NCBI GenBank assembly: GCA_964547645.1 | Contig: CAZJOM010000009.1 | Span: 11,223 to 75,222, forward strand | Length of the DNA stretch: 64,000 bases | Direction of reading: 5' to 3' | Source of the DNA: SZUA-430 sp964547645 | Lineage (GTDB): Bacteria; Pseudomonadota; Alphaproteobacteria; Micropepsales; Micropepsaceae | Part shown: positions 34,150 through 43,690 of the stretch, piece by piece | Layout: every line of letters begins with the position of its first letter | Position numbering within the stretch: position 1 is the first letter of the stretch | Made by a program: the position numbers and the translations under genes | Notes under the pieces: model-generated | What the model saw: the letters and a program-made list of their open reading frames with translations, nothing else | What the model was told of the DNA's origin: nothing | Database searches by the model: none

Positions 34150-34857
34150 GTGTCCATTCTTCGCACGTTGCTGTTGTTGCCGATGCTCGCCTTTGTGGGC
34201 GGCCTGGCGGCCATGATCAATGCCAACGCCTACCCGAACTATGGCGCACCGAATCCGCCGCGCACGCTCGTCATCGGGATCGACCTCTCGACTTCGAACC
34301 CGCTGATCCGCGATGAGGCGTTTGCTTATCGCGTGAGCGAGCGCATTCGTCCGCTGATCGCAAACCTCGCGCCGCACTCCCGCGTGCTCCTGCGGTCGTT
34401 TGGCTCTTATAACTCGGCGGCCAACTCGCCGTTGACCTTGGACATCGTGATCGCGCCCAAGACGGCTCGTGCCGAGGACATGGCGACGTTGATCGGCAGC
34501 GTTGTCGCCGGCGTTCCGCAAATGGTGCGCAAGGGCAAGATACAGGCACAAAACGCGACGAACATCGTGCCGTTCCTGTTGAACGTCGCCAACGTCGTCG
34601 ACTGTCGCGCAATGCCGACGCAAGTGATATTGGCGAGCGACGGCGTTGAAGATTCGCAGGTCGCGAACCTCTCGCGCCGCTCGGCCACGCTACCAGCGCC
34701 GAACGTCGCGCCGTTCCCGGGCTGTGAGGAACTCACGATCCTCGGCATTGGCCGTGGTTTGAATTCGCCCGGCGACACCGAGCGCCTGCGCGGGGAATGG
34801 GCTTTCTGGGCCCAAGCCGCCGGCTTCCAGCGCTTTAACGGCCTCAACGACTGGTAA
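34150..34857 (+). CDS. Exported von Willebrand A-like protein
   Basis: A 235-residue protein with an N-terminal signal/anchor (SILRTLLLLPMLAFVGGLAAM) and an alpha/beta domain that starts TLVIGIDLSTSN. The DxSxS is a candidate MIDAS metal site, and ILASDGVEDSQ supplies the later acidic residues; LTILGIGRGLNSPGD and WAFWAQAAGFQRFNGL close the fold. It reads as a vWA-like domain in the periplasm, with unknown ligand. GTG 34150 is preceded by GAGG at nine bases; a TTG at 34135 that overlaps the previous stop is the alternative. Its last 14 bases overlap the convergent gluQ. Confidence 0.75.
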   Translation: MSILRTLLLLPMLAFVGGLAAMINANAYPNYGAPNPPRTLVIGIDLSTSNPLIRDEAFAYRVSERIRPLIANLAPHSRVLLRSFGSYNSAANSPLTLDIVIAPKTARAEDMATLIGSVVAGVPQMVRKGKIQAQNATNIVPFLLNVANVVDCRAMPTQVILASDGVEDSQVANLSRRSATLPAPNVAPFPGCEELTILGIGRGLNSPGDTERLRGEWAFWAQAAGFQRFNGLNDW

Positions 34858-35707
34858 GCCCAACCGCTTCTCGAACCCGCGCGGGCGTCCATCCGCCCGC
34901 GCGAAGCGTTCTCAGCGTCGTCGCCTGATCGCGTTTGGCCAGCCGCTTGCCGGTCGCATCGCAAATCAACCGGTGATGTGAATAGACAGGCGCCGGCAGC
35001 CCCAGCAGCTCCTGCAGCAACCGGTGCAAGCTTGTCGCCGCAAACAAATCGTTGCCGCGCGTCACCATCGTGATCCCTTGCAAAGCATCGTCGACAACGA
35101 CCGCCAAGTGATAACTCGCCGGGGCATCCTTGCGCGCCAACACAAAGTCGCCGAAGGCATCGACGCGTGCTGCGATCGTGCCAGTTTCACCGTTCGGACC
35201 GGACCCCAATTCCCGGAACTCAAGCGCGCTACCGACGGAACCGAGCGCTTTCACCACATCGAGCCGCCACGCATGCTGATCGCCGCGCTGAAGCCGTGCG
35301 TCGCGGTATTGCGCACTGTGCATCCGGCACGTCCCCGGATAAATCGGCCCCTCGGGCCCATGCGGCGCACTCACGCTCGCCGCGAACTCCGCCTCGATTT
35401 CCTTCCGCGTGCAGAAACAAGGATAGGCCCACCCTCGCGCCTTCAGAATCTCGAGCGCCTTGGCATAGTCGTCGAGGTGCTCCGACTGCCGCCGCATCGG
35501 GCGCTCCCAACTGAGTCCAAGCCACGCTAGATCCTCCTCGATCGCCGCTTCGTACACGGGCCGCGACCGCGTGCGGTCCGTGTCTTCAATGCGGACCAAG
35601 AAACGTCCACCCGCCGCTTGCTCATGCGCATACAGCGCCGCAAACGCATGTCCCAAATGCAAGTAACCGGTGGGAGAGGGCGCAAATCGCGTGGCATGAG
35701 AGGTCAT
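34844..35707 (-). CDS. gluQ: Glutamyl-Q tRNA(Asp) synthetase
   Basis: A 287-residue GluRS catalytic-domain paralogue that glutamylates queuosine in the anticodon of tRNA-Asp. It has the HIGH-like HLGHA motif (residues 17-21, after FAPSPTGYL), a zinc-binding segment (YPCFCTRKE … YPGTCR) and the KMSKS-equivalent KRLAKRD. It lacks the C-terminal anticodon-binding domain of GluRS, which is what separates the two. Cytoplasmic. Confidence 0.95.
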   Translation of the reverse strand: MTSHATRFAPSPTGYLHLGHAFAALYAHEQAAGGRFLVRIEDTDRTRSRPVYEAAIEEDLAWLGLSWERPMRRQSEHLDDYAKALEILKARGWAYPCFCTRKEIEAEFAASVSAPHGPEGPIYPGTCRMHSAQYRDARLQRGDQHAWRLDVVKALGSVGSALEFRELGSGPNGETGTIAARVDAFGDFVLARKDAPASYHLAVVVDDALQGITMVTRGNDLFAATSLHRLLQELLGLPAPVYSHHRLICDATGKRLAKRDQATTLRTLRAGGWTPARVREAVGLTSR

Positions 35708-35776
35708 GCAACTCCTCTAGCTCAATGACGGCGGCTGCGCATAGAGTGTGCGCAACCAGACATTTCGGAGCCTTCC

Positions 35777-36481
35777 ATGATCCCGCAAATCAGCGGCCCG
35801 CGCTTGGCCCCGGCGAGCGGCAAGGCCGACCGCCTCGTGATCTTCTGTCACGGCTACGGCGCCGATGGGAACGACTTGATCGGCCTTGGCAGCCATTGGC
35901 AGCGCATGCTTCCCACGACCGCTTTCGCATCGCCGCATGCACCGGAGCGCTGCACCATGTCGCCGATGGGTTACCAGTGGTTTGCCATCAGCCGGTTGCA
36001 GCCCGACGAGATGTTGCGCGGCGTCGAGCAAGCAGCGCCGATCTTGAACGCCTTCATCGACGCCGAACTCGATCGCCTCGGCCTCGACCCGTCGCGCCTC
36101 GCGCTCGTGGGTTTCAGTCAGGGTACGATGATGTCGTTGCACGTTGGCCTCCGCCGCGCGGTGGCGCCGGCAGCAATCGTAGGCTTCTCCGGTGCGCTGC
36201 CTGGCCCCGAGAAACTGCCCACCGAAATTGTCTCGCGCCCGCCAGTTCTTGTGGTGCATGGCGACGCGGACGAAATGATCCCAGTGCAAGCGCTTCACGT
36301 CGCTGCGAACGGTCTTGGCGCCGCCGGCGTCGCTGTGCGCTGGCACATCTCGCGCGGCATCGGGCACGGCATCGGACCTGATGGTCTCGACCTTGCCGGA
36401 AAATTCTTGGCCGACGCTTTCGCCGGAAAACTGGCGACGAAGCCCGATCAGGCCCCCATCGGCATCAAGGAATCGGACTGA
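35777..36481 (+). CDS. Carboxylesterase/phospholipase (alpha/beta hydrolase)
   Basis: A 234-residue esterase of the acyl-protein thioesterase/YpfH type. LVIFCHGYGADGNDLIGL forms the oxyanion region, GFSQGTMMSL has the nucleophilic Ser, VLVVHGDADEMIPV the catalytic Asp, and GIGHGIGPDGL the catalytic His. No signal peptide, so cytoplasmic. Substrate not deducible. It is followed by 185 bases before the HNH gene. Confidence 0.9.
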   Translation: MIPQISGPRLAPASGKADRLVIFCHGYGADGNDLIGLGSHWQRMLPTTAFASPHAPERCTMSPMGYQWFAISRLQPDEMLRGVEQAAPILNAFIDAELDRLGLDPSRLALVGFSQGTMMSLHVGLRRAVAPAAIVGFSGALPGPEKLPTEIVSRPPVLVVHGDADEMIPVQALHVAANGLGAAGVAVRWHISRGIGHGIGPDGLDLAGKFLADAFAGKLATKPDQAPIGIKESD

Positions 36482-36666
36482 ATTCGCAGAGCGCTGTCAC
36501 ACCGCCGTCACGCCTCCGAGTGGAGAATTTCCGCCGATTCGCGGCCAAAGTTGCGCGCCTCCGGCGCGTTGCGTTAGGCTGCCACGTCAACGGCGGGCGA
36601 TCCCGCGCGCCGCACAGCGGAAAGGACCCAAGTCTTCAGGCACCGCGTAACGAGGAGGACAGTATC

Positions 36667-37239
36667 GTGTTAGCCGCCTCAGAGCGCGCGCCGGAGGCTT
36701 ATCCCGCGTTGGTATTAAACGCGGACTATCGGCCGCTTTCCTACTTTCCGCTGTCGCTGTGGTCTTGGCAGGACACGATCAAGGCCGTGTTCCTCGACCG
36801 CGTGAACATCGTCCAGGAATACGATCGCGTCGTGCACTCGCCCACGTTTGAGATGCGATTGCCGTCGGTCGTCTCGCTCAAGACCTATGTGAAGCCGTCG
36901 CGCCACCCGGCGTTTACGCGCTTCAACGTGTTCCTGCGCGACCGCTTCCAGTGCCAGTACTGCGGCGTGACCCACGTTGCCAACGACCTGACGTTCGACC
37001 ACGTGGTCCCCCGCTCGCGCGGCGGACGCACGACCTGGGAGAACGTTGTGACCGCTTGCGCGCCGTGCAATCTCTTCAAGGGTGGGAAGATGCCCCATCA
37101 GGCCGGTATGCATCCGTACCACAAGCCGCATCGCCCGACGGTGACGCAGCTACACACCAACGGCCGTCTGTTCCCGCCGAATTACCTGCACCAATCCTGG
37201 CAGGACTACCTCTACTGGGACACAGAGCTGGAGCCGTAG
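36667..37239 (+). CDS. HNH endonuclease family protein
   Basis: A 190-residue protein. After PALVLNADYRPLSYFPLSLWSW comes the HNH core: CQYCGVTH, DLTFDHVVPRSRGGRTTWENVVTACAPCNLFKGG, that is, Cys pairs for zinc and the His/Asn residues of the motif. The C-terminus (PPNYLHQSWQDYLYWD) is typical of a conserved alphaproteobacterial HNH family, thought to be chromosomal rather than phage. The start is GTG 36667 with a very strong GAGGAGG; the ORF extends to 36520 but that part is not conserved in look. Nuclease target unknown. Confidence 0.88.
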   Translation: MLAASERAPEAYPALVLNADYRPLSYFPLSLWSWQDTIKAVFLDRVNIVQEYDRVVHSPTFEMRLPSVVSLKTYVKPSRHPAFTRFNVFLRDRFQCQYCGVTHVANDLTFDHVVPRSRGGRTTWENVVTACAPCNLFKGGKMPHQAGMHPYHKPHRPTVTQLHTNGRLFPPNYLHQSWQDYLYWDTELEP

Positions 37240-37318
37240 TCGGGATTTGGGATTCGGTTATGGGGACTCGAGAGGTGGGCTTGGGCTTCAAGCCCCATTG
37301 CCGAACCCCGAATCCCGA
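37240..37318. repeat. Nested inverted repeat between convergent genes
   Basis: An 18-base arm directly after the HNH stop (37240-37257) is mirrored with two mismatches at 37301-37318, just before the convergent GNAT gene end. A smaller GGGCTT/AAGCCC hairpin sits in the loop. It could act as a two-way terminator, or be a copy of an interspersed palindromic repeat. Confidence 0.6.
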
Positions 37319-37969
37319 TTACCTCTTCTTCGGCTCGCGCCACATCCCCCACAGAGGCGGCGCATCGGGGGCTGGGCGGAACTCCTTCGTCACCTCAAAG
37401 CCGTGGCGCTTGTAGAGCGGTACGTTCTTGGGGCTTGAGGATTCGAGATAGGCGGGCAATCCCTTCGCGTCGATCTTGGCCAGCGTCGCTTCAAGCAGCG
37501 CCGAGCCCAAGCCCTGTCCTTGAAATTTTGGATCGACGCCGATCGTCATCAAATAGAAATGCGGCTTGTCCTTCGGATGATGCGCGTCGGCCGCCTTGCG
37601 AAACGCGTCGACCCGACCAAGCCCGCTCAGGCTTGTGAACTGGACGATCCTCGGAAACAGCATCAGCTCTTGCCACCACGGCAACTTCATGTCGGCGCGC
37701 TCCGGCGGAATCCAAAGTGCGGCGGCGCTGTAGTCGTCCGGCGTCCAAAGCTCCTGCCCAGGAAGGCCCAGCGTCCCAACCAAGAACGTGAACATCGCCC
37801 GGCGCCCCATGTCGCGCTTCGCATCGCGCCGTCCGATCCAGCACATCACCGGATCGTCGGCAAAGGCCGCACTCAGCGTATCGATCACACGCTCGCGATC
37901 GGCCTCGGTCGCGCGTCTTGGGTTGGCTGCCAAACGCCGCCGTTCGAAAGCCGCATCGTCGAGTGCCAT
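37319..37969 (-). CDS. GNAT family N-acetyltransferase
   Basis: A 216-residue acetyltransferase: FYLMTIGVDPKFQGQGLGSALLEATL contains the acetyl-CoA Q-x-x-G-x-G motif, and AYLESSSPKNVPLYKRHGFEVTKEF the C-terminal strand and Asn/Tyr of the fold. LWTPDDYSAAALWIPPE is the usual N-terminal half. Substrate unknown. It ends against the nested inverted repeat and starts one base after coq7 ends. Confidence 0.88.
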   Translation of the reverse strand: MALDDAAFERRRLAANPRRATEADRERVIDTLSAAFADDPVMCWIGRRDAKRDMGRRAMFTFLVGTLGLPGQELWTPDDYSAAALWIPPERADMKLPWWQELMLFPRIVQFTSLSGLGRVDAFRKAADAHHPKDKPHFYLMTIGVDPKFQGQGLGSALLEATLAKIDAKGLPAYLESSSPKNVPLYKRHGFEVTKEFRPAPDAPPLWGMWREPKKR

Positions 37970-38536
37970 CTAAACGCGCTCCGATAACTTGATTGCGAGC
38001 CGGCACCCAGCCTTGATGACTTCCGAAAGCACGGTGTATCCGGGCACCTGCTCAGCGCCGTGTTCCAGAGCGGTCTCGCGATGCGCAATCTCGTCGGCGC
38101 GGAACTGCTCGATCGTTTCCTTGAGTTCGGCGTTCTCGGGCCCGTCCTTCTCCAGCGCTGCGGCTTGGCGCGCGTAGTGCTCGTCGATCACTTCTTCCAC
38201 CGCCGCCGTGCAAGCCATGGCGGCCTTCTCGCCCATCAGCGCCGTCACCGCGCCCAACGCGTAGCCCGCCACACTCCAAAAGGGCGCGAGCGCTGTCGGC
38301 CGCACGCCGTTCTCGGCGATCAGCTGATCGAAGCGCTGCAGATGCGCTTGCTCTTGCGCATGCATATGCCGGATCGTTTCGCCCGTCGCCGTGTGCCCGA
38401 GCACCGCGAGCTGCCCGCGATAGATCTGCACCGCGCCGTGCTCGCCCGCATGATCGACCCGGATCATGCGTTCAAGATCCTTGTCGGTCGCATTGAACCC
38501 CGGCAAACGCGGCGCTGCCTTTGTGCGCACCTCCAC
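37970..38536 (-). CDS. coq7: Demethoxyubiquinone hydroxylase (Coq7)
   Basis: A 188-residue di-iron ferritin-like hydroxylase that adds the C-6 hydroxyl in ubiquinone synthesis. Iron ligands come from RVDHAGEHGAVQIYRGQ, HAQEQAHLQRFD, AVEEVIDEHY and ADEIAHRETALEHGA (E/ExxH pairs). Inner-membrane associated. It directly abuts dsbB (38537) with no gap and the GNAT gene; the three are likely co-transcribed. Confidence 0.93.
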   Translation of the reverse strand: MEVRTKAAPRLPGFNATDKDLERMIRVDHAGEHGAVQIYRGQLAVLGHTATGETIRHMHAQEQAHLQRFDQLIAENGVRPTALAPFWSVAGYALGAVTALMGEKAAMACTAAVEEVIDEHYARQAAALEKDGPENAELKETIEQFRADEIAHRETALEHGAEQVPGYTVLSEVIKAGCRLAIKLSERV

Positions 38537-39082
38537 CTAGCGGCCCTCCGATAATGTCGTGCGCAGGCCGAAAGCGGCGAGCCCGACAGCCACGAGCGAG
38601 AAGAGAAAGTTGAAACCGGCAAGCGAGATCAACCCGAACAACGCCCACGGAATCTCATCGCAGCGCACGATCTCCGAGCTCGATAGATCATTGAGGAGCC
38701 CGCCTTCACCACTGGGCAGATCGAGAGCCGATCCCGAACATGTCTGCGGCCCTGGCCACCATTTGTATTCGACGCCCATGTGAAAGCCACCGAGGTAGAC
38801 GCTCCACAAGGCGACACCGACGGCCGCAGCGTAGAGCCCAATCATCACCGAGCGTGGCGCCTTTGCGCTGCTGGCGCCAACGATCGCCCCGCCGAGAACG
38901 ATGAGCACGAACCACGGAACACGTTGCTCCAAGCACAGCGGGCAAGGCTTGAGCCCGCCCAGGTACTGAAAGGCATAGGCGCCGGCAAGTATCGCGAACC
39001 CAATGGACGCGATCGCGGCACCCGGAAACAATGGGTGCGCCCAGCCCCGCTGCAGCCTGTCGGAAAGGGTGGCGACGTTCAT
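38537..39082 (-). CDS. dsbB: Disulfide bond formation protein DsbB
   Basis: A 181-residue inner-membrane protein with four helices that reoxidises DsbA using quinone. The first catalytic pair is in GGLKPCPLCLEQRVPW; the second pair is in the periplasmic loop (QTCSGSAL … VRCDEIPW). The frame is open upstream to 39148; ATG 39082 gives the normal length. The neighbouring ubiquinone gene coq7 fits its quinone dependence. Confidence 0.92.
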   Translation of the reverse strand: MNVATLSDRLQRGWAHPLFPGAAIASIGFAILAGAYAFQYLGGLKPCPLCLEQRVPWFVLIVLGGAIVGASSAKAPRSVMIGLYAAAVGVALWSVYLGGFHMGVEYKWWPGPQTCSGSALDLPSGEGGLLNDLSSSEIVRCDEIPWALFGLISLAGFNFLFSLVAVGLAAFGLRTTLSEGR

Positions 39083-39253
39083 GAGGCTGAATCTAGCGCG
39101 CTTGGAGCGCCGGCGCACTGTCCCCCAATGCGGCAAAGCGCACAACAAAGTGAGCGCGAAACCGAGGTTGACGCGAGGCCCGCCACCCCTAATATGCGCC
39201 CCCTTGCGCCGCGGCGGGACTACCGGCCCGTCACCGAAAGCGGTCGCAAGCGT

Positions 39254-39340
39254 GCCCCTGTGGCGGAACTGGTAGACGCGGCAGACTCAAAATCTGTTGT
39301 TGGTGACAACGTGCTGGTTCGATTCCGGCCAGGGGCACCA
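39254..39340 (+). tRNA. tRNA-Leu (anticodon CAA)
   Basis: An 87-base class II tRNA. Acceptor GCCCCTG pairs with CAGGGGC, followed by A73 and an encoded CCA. The anticodon loop CTCAAAA gives CAA, reading UUG. There is a long variable arm (TGTTGGTGACAAC) and TTCGATT in the T-loop. Divergent from dsbB. Confidence 0.96.
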
Positions 39341-39380
39341 GCCTACGCTGCTTGCGCAGCCAAAGGCCGGCCGCGCCAGC

Positions 39381-39956
39381 CTATCCACCGTGCTCCGGCA
39401 TCGTTCGAATTCGAGACCGCCTATCGTAGCAGCGCGAGCGGCTGCCGAGGCTGCCCCAGGTCAGCACCAGAACCCCGCGGCAGTCGTGCCCACCGAAGCG
39501 CTGGACGCCCGTCGACGTCTTCATCTCACCCAGTGTGCGCACATTGATGTGCTTCGGGCCGCGTGGCCGAGAGACCTCCTCGGCGTCGTGCTGGTCTTCG
39601 ATATTGCGAATGACGAGGTGCTTCTCGACATGCTTGACGATCTGTGCCGGTGCCCGGCGAACCCGTTGATCATATCCGCTTGACGATGTCTCATTGTAGC
39701 CGAACAGGGAACTGCGCCACTGGTCGTCGGCCCACACCATCGGATCGGACGACGCGATTTGCACATAGCCGCGCGCGGCTTCGCCGTCATAGTCGTGCGT
39801 GTGGTAGCGCGGTCCGCGCTCAAGGCAGGCCGAGAGGCCGAAGCTCTCGCTGCTCACCATCGGGTCGTCCGCATCAACGCGGCATCCCGCGCCCGCTTGA
39901 CCGATCGATCCCAAGAATCCCAAGGCTAAGAAAGCTGCTGCAAACGAACGCCGCAT
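39381..39956 (-). CDS. Hypothetical secreted protein
   Basis: A 191-residue protein with a signal peptide (MRRSFAAAFLALGFLGSIGQAGA, cleaved before GC). The mature part has Asp/Ser-rich segments (RVDADDPMVSSESFGLSACL, ASSDPMVWADDQW), a likely helix (VKHVEKHLVIRNIEDQHDAEEV) and several Cys. I do not recognise it. ATG 39956 is chosen for the signal peptide. It starts just upstream of the interval before the Asn/Gly-repeat gene and ends 41 bases from tRNA-Leu. Confidence 0.6.
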   Translation of the reverse strand: MRRSFAAAFLALGFLGSIGQAGAGCRVDADDPMVSSESFGLSACLERGPRYHTHDYDGEAARGYVQIASSDPMVWADDQWRSSLFGYNETSSSGYDQRVRRAPAQIVKHVEKHLVIRNIEDQHDAEEVSRPRGPKHINVRTLGEMKTSTGVQRFGGHDCRGVLVLTWGSLGSRSRCYDRRSRIRTMPEHGG

Positions 39957-40267
39957 GACCCAAATCCTCACCGCCGCGCCGTTGCAAACGGCGAACCGGC
40001 CCCATTCAACGAGGAACACCAGGGAGGTTCCCCTTAAACCTCCGGTGACACCTTAACACATTGTTGAGGATTGGCACGGGCTTTGTCCCATCGCGAAACG
40101 GCGTTCGGGGACACGGTAACCATCACCTTGTAGTTGACGACGCGAATACGGTTTCCGTTCGGTAAATGCCGGCCGAGCGACCATGCACTTGTTTCGCGAT
40201 GAGACGAAATTCCTGGCCTGCGCCCTGCAATCCCGACTCTGCGCTCTGGGTAACGGGAGATTAACGA
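39957..40267. promoter_or_regulatory. Divergent intergenic region between two secreted-protein genes
   Basis: A 311-base interval with no open frame. It should carry promoters for the leftward secreted protein and the rightward Asn/Gly-repeat protein. AT-richer patches occur at about 40040-40075 (TTAAACC, TTAACAC). I found no convincing -35/-10 pair. A GGGAGA lies about 8 bases before ATG 40268. Confidence 0.4.
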
Positions 40268-41347
40268 ATGCGTACAGTTAAACTGGGTTTCGTGGCGGCA
40301 TCGATGTTGCTCGCGTCCACGGCCCTCACAACGCCGGCTTTTGCAACCAGCAATCAAGATCATACCTGCCAAGGCGGTCACAACTGCAATGGCGGCGACA
40401 CGTATAACGACAACGACAGCTACAACTACAACAACCAGACCTACAACCACAGCTACAACGAAGGTGGCGAGGGCGGCGACGGCTACGGCGGGAACGGCTA
40501 CGGCGGTCAAGGCGGCGCTGGTGGCAAGGGTGGCGAAGGCGGTGAAGGCGGTGAAGGCGGAGCCGGCGGTCACGGTGGTAGTGCCTACAACAACGGCAAC
40601 GGGAACGGGAACGGAAACGGGAACGGAAACGGGAACCACAACGGAAACAACGGCAATAACAACGGCAATAACGGCAACAACAACGGCCACAACGGTAACA
40701 ACGGTAACTACAACGGCAATAACGGCAATAACGGCCACAACGGCAACAACGGCCACAATGGCAACAACGGCCATAACGGCAACAACGGCAACAACAACTC
40801 CAGCAACACGAACAACAACCAAGATACCAACAACAACACGAACAAGCAGGGTCAGGCCCAAGGACAGATTCAGGGCCAGGCTCAGGGTCAGACGCAGTCG
40901 AACCGGAACGACAACGAGAACTCGAACAACTCGTCGCTCGAAGTGAACACGTATAACGAGCGTGCGCCGGTGAACACGGCCTATGCGGCGCCTCTCGCCA
41001 CCGGCGAAGACACCTGCATGGGATCGAGCTCGATCGGTGCGCAGGCGGTGTCGTTCGGTCTCTCGCTCGGCACGACTTGGCAGGACGACAACTGCCGGCG
41101 CCTCAAGAACTCTCGCCAGCTGGTGGCCCTTGGGTATCACCGCGCGGCGACGGCTCTGATGTGCGTGGATGAGGATGTGCGCGACGCGATGATCGCGGCC
41201 GGCACGCCTTGCCCGAACGGTCAGCAGGCGGCGGCGGTTATCGTTCCGGCTCCGACCGTCCAACGCGACTACGTGCCGATGGCCCCGGTCGCTGACAAGC
41301 CGCACCGCAAGGTCCGCAAGGTCCGCAAGCCTCTGCCGCCGAAGTAA
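40268..41347 (+). CDS. Secreted Asn/Gly/His-repeat protein with Cys-rich C-terminal domain
   Basis: A 359-residue exported protein. Signal peptide 1-26 (ends TTPAFA). Residues 28-66 are Asn/Tyr-rich, 67-104 are Gly/Glu-rich (GGEGGEGG), 105-190 are nearly pure Asn/Gly with regularly spaced His (GNNGHNGNNGHN), and 191-225 are Gln/Gly/Asn-rich (GQAQGQIQGQ). A globular domain follows (about 245-320): DTCMGSSSIGAQAVSFGLSLG, DDNCRRL, ALMCVDEDVRDAM, GTPCP, with four Cys. The tail is basic (HRKVRKVRKPLPPK). The C-terminal domain is known to me from uncharacterised alphaproteobacterial exported proteins, but without function. Composition suggests an extended, prion-like or amyloid-prone surface segment. 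It has a terminator of its own (41379-41404). Confidence 0.8.
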   Translation: MRTVKLGFVAASMLLASTALTTPAFATSNQDHTCQGGHNCNGGDTYNDNDSYNYNNQTYNHSYNEGGEGGDGYGGNGYGGQGGAGGKGGEGGEGGEGGAGGHGGSAYNNGNGNGNGNGNGNGNHNGNNGNNNGNNGNNNGHNGNNGNYNGNNGNNGHNGNNGHNGNNGHNGNNGNNNSSNTNNNQDTNNNTNKQGQAQGQIQGQAQGQTQSNRNDNENSNNSSLEVNTYNERAPVNTAYAAPLATGEDTCMGSSSIGAQAVSFGLSLGTTWQDDNCRRLKNSRQLVALGYHRAATALMCVDEDVRDAMIAAGTPCPNGQQAAAVIVPAPTVQRDYVPMAPVADKPHRKVRKVRKPLPPK

Positions 41348-41378
41348 GCGGTAGCGATATCCTCCGTTACTTGGGGAA

Positions 41379-41404
41379 GGGGTCGTCCGGAAACGGACGG
41401 CCCC
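41379..41404 (+). terminator. Hairpin terminator after the Asn/Gly-repeat gene
   Basis: An 11-bp stem (GGGGTCGTCCG / CGGACGGCCCC, one G-T pair) closed by a GAAA tetraloop, 32 bases after the stop. The following tract (AATCGCTTTCT) is only partly T-rich. Confidence 0.7.
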
Positions 41405-41422
41405 AATCGCTTTCTAGAAGGC

Positions 41423-41509
41423 CTAGCCGAACAGTCGCGGCAGCAACCCGACGCCGATGACGAGCGCGGTCAGAAGCACGACGTGGAAGAATTCGCGGGA
41501 TGCGGTCAT
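41423..41509 (-). CDS. Small single-pass membrane protein
   Basis: A 28-codon frame (MTASREFFHVVLLTALVIGV…) consisting mostly of one transmembrane helix. GAGGAG lies about 9 bases before ATG 41509, a good Shine-Dalgarno. The frame is open for another 48 codons upstream, but only the short version looks like a protein. No family recognised. It lies 130 bases downstream of thiC on the same strand. Confidence 0.45.
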   Translation of the reverse strand: MTASREFFHVVLLTALVIGVGLLPRLFG

Positions 41510-41639
41510 GGGGAACGTCTCCTCGATGCGTCGATCCGATACTGGACCGTTACGAGGAGATTGCGCCCGTGAACCTGAACGACTGAGCGCGAGGCCGTTC
41601 AGATACCGTTCATCGTGCGACCTTGTGACGAACGTCACC

Positions 41640-43460
<1,821 letters not shown>

Positions 43461-43544
43461 GGACCGCGCGCCGCCTCGATAACGTTGATGGGCTGATGCG
43501 GCCGCAACGAAGAGGCATGGCGCGCCCAAAACATGCGACGCTTA

Positions 43545-43631
43545 TCCGTATCCCTCCGCCGGTGCGAACCGGATCAGGTTCAAAGGGTGGTCGCGTTTCG
43601 CGATCTCAGCCTCGATGCGAGGCCCCCCTTC
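43545..43631 (-). ncRNA. TPP riboswitch (THI element) of thiC
   Basis: The minus strand reads GGGGGGCC…GAGGCTGAGA…ACCCTTTGAACCTGATC…GGAGGGA. These are the pyrimidine-sensor (CUGAGA) and pyrophosphate-sensor (ACCYUUGAACCUGAUC) loops of the thiamin pyrophosphate aptamer. TPP binding should lower thiC expression; the expression platform lies in 43461-43544. Confidence 0.95.
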
Positions 43632-43690
43632 GGACGGCGCGGACTGTCGGCCGATCCGCGCGCGCCGTCAACTGCCCAATGGGCAAGAGT

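Noticed and set aside
40034..41305. Minus-strand frame of 423 codons with Val/Ile/Ala-rich hydrophobic repeats opposite the Asn/Gly protein
   Set aside because: It is the reverse complement of AAC/GGC repeat codons (giving GTT/GCC). The plus-strand frame has signal peptide, RBS, conserved C-terminal domain and terminator.
39341..41347. Genomic island integrated at tRNA-Leu
   Set aside because: No integrase and no repeat of the tRNA 3' end was found downstream; the two secreted protein genes alone do not support an island.
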